Positions 61,153-64,000 of a DNA stretch of 64,000 nucleotides are shown one piece after another. Position numbers and translations under genes: made by a program. Where the stretch lies: NCBI GenBank assembly GCA_004431415.1, contig QPMI01000520.1, forward strand, positions 124,001-188,000, read 5' to 3'. The notes under the pieces are model-generated. The model worked only from the letters and a program-made list of their open reading frames with translations, had not been told where the DNA came from and ran no database searches. This stretch comes from Cyanophora paradoxa. Lineage: Eukaryota; Glaucocystophyceae; Cyanophorales; Cyanophoraceae. Each line of letters opens with the position of its first letter. The stretch's first letter is position 1.

Positions 61153-64000
61153 CTAGTCGAAGATGCGGGTGACGCCGGAGAAGGGGCGGCTGCACATGGG
61201 GCAGGGCTTGCGCGTGGCGAGGAGGGTCGTGGAGCAGGCGTCGCAGAGGCAGTGCCCCAGGCCGCAGTTGAGCATCCGCCGCTGCTCCCGTGCCTTCTGC
61301 TCCATGCACACCCCGCACTCGAACGAGGCCGAGAGCTCCCGCGCCCGCGCCTCGATCTGCAGCCGCTGCAGCGCCTGGAGCCGCCCCGAGAGCTCCCCCG
61401 CCATCCCCTCCAGCTCCGCCGCGCCCAGGCGCCGCAGGGCTTCCTCCCCGGGCCACCCCCCGGGACCCGCGCCAGGGGAGCCGGCGGCGCGGAGGCGGGC
61501 GGCCTCGGCGCGCGCGGCCTCGGCCTCGCGCTCGGCGGCGGCGGCGAGCTCGGCGGCGGCGGCGAGCTCCCGCCCGAGCGCCACGCACTGCTCCTCCAGC
61601 GCCGCCGCCCGCGCCTCGGCCTCCCGCGCCGCCTTCGCCACCGACGCCGCCCACGCGTCCGCCGCCGCCGCCCCGGCCTCCGCCGCCGCCGCCCGCCGGG
61701 CCGCCTCCTCGGCGGCGGCGGCGGCCCAGGCCTCCGCCTGGGCGGCGCGGGCCTCGGCCTGGGCGGCGCGGGCCTCGGCGAGGGCGGCGCGGCGGGCCTC
61801 GGCCTCGAGGGCGGCGCGCATCTCGGCCCCGATCTGCTCCGAGGCCGCCGCCACGAGCTGCGCCGCCTCCACGGGGCGCCCCAGGGCGCCCCGCCCACCC
61901 CACGCCCCGCTGCCCCCGCCCCGCCCCGCCGGCCCCCGCCGCCGGCCCCGGCGTCTCCCGGGGCGCTGCCAGGCGGCGGTGGCCTCCTCGGTGGCGGCGG
62001 GGTCGTCCCAGCCGGCCCAGCCCGTCCCGCCCCGGGCCACTCGTCGTGCCCCAGGCTCCCCTCCTCCTCCTCCTCCTCCTCCGCCTCCGCCACCTCCGCC
62101 TCCTCCTCTTCCCCGCCGCCTCCTCGAGGTCCCAGAAGGCCGCCTCGCCGTCGTCGGGCGCCTCCGCCGGGCCCGCCCGAACCTCCACTCCTCCGCCCCG
62201 CCGTCCCGGCGCGGCCGCCTTCGCCTCGTCCGCGCGGGGCGGCGGCCGCGCCGGCGGCTCCCGCTCCGCAAGCTCTTCCCAGCTCTCCGCCGCCGCCGCC
62301 GCCTCACCCGCCTCCGCCGCGCCGGCCCCGCATCCGCCGCGGCATCGGACGCGGCCTCGGCCTCGGCGGGGCCTCCGAGTGCGGGGCGGGGGCCTCGGGC
62401 GGCTCGGCGCTGCTGCCCGACGGCTTCCGGCTCCGCGCTCGCCGGCGGCTCGCCCGGGCCGAGGCGCGCAGCGAGCCCAGACGCGGCACCCGCGCCGGGC
62501 GCGCCTCGCCCGGCCCCGCCTCGCCCTCGCCGTCCGGCCCATCCTCCCCATCCCCCGGCTCCGCCGCCGCCGCTGCTGCCGCCGCCGCCGCCACCGGGCC
62601 GGGTGCTGATCGGGCGCCTCGGGAGCAGGGGCGGGGCGGGGGCGCGGGGGCCGGGCCCCTGCTCGGCGTCCGAGGCGAGCTCCTCCCAGTTGTCCCGCGC
62701 GGGGCTCACCGAGGGGCCCCCGCCGGCGGCGAGCACGGGCCCCACGCCCCGGCGACTCCGGCCCCACCGCCGCCCCGCTGCCGGCCCCGCCGCCAGGGCC
62801 GGCGGGGGCGGGGGCGAGGGCGGCCGCGGCGGAATGGCGACCTGCGGGGCGCCTGCCGCGGCCGCCCTCGCCCTGGCCTTCTTGGAAGGGGAGGTCGGCA
62901 GCGGGGGCGCCCGGAAGAGGCGCCCTCTTCGGCCGCCGCCGCCGGAGCGGGCGGGGCGCTCGAGGGCTCCTCGGGCCTGCCGGGGCGGCGGGGAGGGCGG
63001 GGGACGAGGAGGGTGCCGGCCCATCCGCCTCCTCGTCGGCGGCGTGCCGCTGGCCCCAGCCGCTCTGCGCGCGCGCGCCGTCAGGGCGGGCGGGGCGGGG
63101 CGGCCGAGGGCGCCCCCACGCACCCGGAGCCAGGAGGCGCCCCGCGGCGGCTGCACGCGAACAGGGCGCGCCCCTCCGCCGCAGGAGGCCGCGCCGGGGC
63201 GCGGGCGCGGAGGGCCCCGGGGGGCGGGGCGGGGGCGGGGGCGGGGGCGGCTGGGGGGTGCGGGGAGGGGGCGGGGCACGCGGGCGCGAAGGCGACGAGG
63301 GCGACCATGGCGAGCTTCAGGCTGGCGATGACGTCCGGCGCGAGGTTCGCGCGGGGGCCGGCCGCCAGCGCGGCCGCCCCTCGGGCCGCCCCGCGGAGAC
63401 GGCGAGGCCCTCGCGCGGGCGTCGGGCACCTCCCATGCGAGGCAGCCGTCGGCGGCGACGGCGGCGCCGCCCTCGGCGCGCAGGGCGGCGTCGCGGCAGC
63501 GGTGGAAGTGGCAGGCGGCGGCGGTGGCGGAGGGGGCGTCGGGGCCCTCCCTGCCGGAGACGCAGAGGCCGAGGGCGACGCCGTGCACCTCGCAGCGCTC
63601 CAGCGAGAGGGCGGCCCGGCGCCCCGCCAGGCGCGCCCGCACGAGCCGCGGGCCCGCCCCGCGTGCGAGAGGACCGAGTCGAGGAGGGCGAGGCGGGAGT
63701 CGTCGCCGGCGGCGCGGACGGCGTCGGGGAGGGCCCGGCGGCGAGGACGTCGCAGCGGGCGAGGCGCCAGCGGGCGCGGCGGCCGCGCAGCGCGACGCCG
63801 CCGGCGACGGTGAGGTCCCGGAGCTCGACCACCGCGTCGTCGCCCTCCACGGCGAGGGCCCCACGGCGCCGTTCCCCTCCCCGCGCACCAGCACGTGCGC
63901 CCCGGGCGCCGCCAGCCGCGCCGGGGCCCCCGCCGGCGTCCCCACCAGGTCCCCGCCATCCCCTGCGCGCCCAGGCGGGCCAGCCGCCTCGGCTCGGCGC
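61153..64000 (-). CDS. Beta-helix / coiled-coil / RING finger protein, 5' end beyond the window
   Basis: The C-terminal RING finger is ECGVCMEQKAREQRRMLNCG LGHCLCDACSTTLL then KPCPMCSRPF, a C3HC4 type, ending SGVTRIFD with TAG 61153-61155. Upstream is a long Ala/Glu coiled coil (EEQCVALGRELAAAAELAAA, AEREAEAARAEAARLRAAG, WPGEEALRRLGAAELEGMAG ELSGRLQALQRLQIEARARE). Before it the linker holds two similar phrases, DNWEELASDAEQ and ESWEELAERE. Near the right edge exons read HVLVRGEGNGAVG, GDDAVVELRDLTVAGGVALR G, RWRLARCDVLA, SRLALLDSVLSHAG, AALSLERCEVHGVALGLCVS and CHFHRCRDAALRAEGGAAV, typical right-handed beta-helix turns. E3 ubiquitin-ligase activity is inferred from the RING. Confidence 0.72.
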   Translation of the reverse strand, partial: RRAEAAGPPGRAGDGGDLVGTPAGAPARLAAPGAHVLVRGEGNGAVGPSPWRATTRWSSSGTSPSPAASRCAAAAPAGASPAATSSPPGPPRRRPRRRRRLPPRPPRLGPLARGAGPRLVRARLAGRRAALSLERCEVHGVALGLCVSGREGPDAPSATAAACHFHRCRDAALRAEGGAAVAADGCLAWEVPDARARASPSPRGGPRGGRAGGRPPREPRAGRHRQPEARHGRPRRLRARVPRPLPAPPSRPRPRPRPAPRGPPRPRPGAASCGGGARPVRVQPPRGASWLRVRGGALGRPAPPALTARARRAAGASGTPPTRRRMGRHPPRPPPSPPPRQARGALERPARSGGGGRRGRLFRAPPLPTSPSKKARARAAAAGAPQVAIPPRPPSPPPPPALAAGPAAGRRWGRSRRGVGPVLAAGGGPSVSPARDNWEELASDAEQGPGPRAPAPPLLPRRPISTRPGGGGGGSSGGGGAGGWGGWAGRRGRGGAGRGAPGAGAASGLAARLGPGEPPASAEPEAVGQQRRAARGPRPALGGPAEAEAASDAAADAGPARRRRVRRRRRRRAGKSLRSGSRRRGRRPARTRRRRPRRDGGAEEWRFGRARRRRPTTARRPSGTSRRRRGRGGGGGGGGGGGGGGGGEPGARRVARGGTGWAGWDDPAATEEATAAWQRPGRRRGRRRGPAGRGGGSGAWGGRGALGRPVEAAQLVAAASEQIGAEMRAALEAEARRAALAEARAAQAEARAAQAEAWAAAAAEEAARRAAAAEAGAAAADAWAASVAKAAREAEARAAALEEQCVALGRELAAAAELAAAAEREAEAARAEAARLRAAGSPGAGPGGWPGEEALRRLGAAELEGMAGELSGRLQALQRLQIEARARELSASFECGVCMEQKAREQRRMLNCGLGHCLCDACSTTLLATRKPCPMCSRPFSGVTRIFD

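Noticed and set aside
1-64000. Bacterial origin of the window (high GC, histidine kinase, RecQ, PurM, TlyA)
   Set aside because: Conserved domains are repeatedly interrupted by phase-consistent spliceosomal introns, and strictly eukaryotic families (dynamin-type DRP, CacyBP, akirin, TKL kinases) are present.

Overview
This window reads as nuclear DNA of a GC-rich, plastid-bearing microbial eukaryote, most likely an alga. The evidence is internal. Almost every recognisable protein is broken by 47-150 nt spliceosomal introns that end in CAG or another AG. The gene set mixes eukaryotic families (dynamin, CacyBP/SIP, akirin, MIF, Coa1/Tim21, TKL kinases, RRM and C2 proteins) with genes typical of photosynthetic lineages (tocopherol cyclase, a TlyA/FtsJ rRNA methyltransferase, a stand-alone PurM, a hybrid histidine kinase). 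I cannot name the species. A haptophyte or another GC-rich secondary alga would fit, but that is inference.

Layout: genes are dense, on both strands, usually 50-900 bp apart. From left to right: 5'-proximal part of an unknown acidic protein (-); CacyBP (+); a 12-exon dynamin-like GTPase (-); a WRN/RecQ-type helicase (+); a putative DCAF15/DET1-like propeller (-); a coiled-coil protein (-); akirin (+); an F5/8C-lectin protein (-); an unknown coiled-coil protein (+); a 2.5 kb gene-free island; a large dCache hybrid histidine kinase (-); PurM (+); tocopherol cyclase (-) and MIF (-); an unknown small protein (+); TlyA-type methyltransferase (-); a TKL/Raf-like kinase (+); a Coa1/Tim21-like mitochondrial protein (-); a C2 protein and small ORFs (+); a neugrin-like HTH protein (+); an LRR protein (-); a DUF202/VTC-like membrane protein carrying a beta-propeller (+); a Kelch - DLL-rich linker - TKL kinase - RING gene (-); an EF-hand protein (+); a two-RRM protein (+); an unknown protein (+); and a beta-helix/coiled-coil/RING protein running off the right edge (-).

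The genes do not form an operon-like system; this is ordinary nuclear gene order with a strong signalling content. The most striking general features are: many GC-AG introns beside a dominant GTGCGC donor and a near-fixed CTGAC-like branch site; multi-domain signalling proteins with unusual domain order; and lower-GC intergenic DNA full of short palindromes and small tandem repeats. Exon coordinates were worked out by hand from reading frame, splice dinucleotides and family conservation. They are firm for CacyBP, dynamin and MIF, good for RecQ, the first TKL kinase, Coa1, EF-hand and PurM 3' part, and approximate elsewhere.
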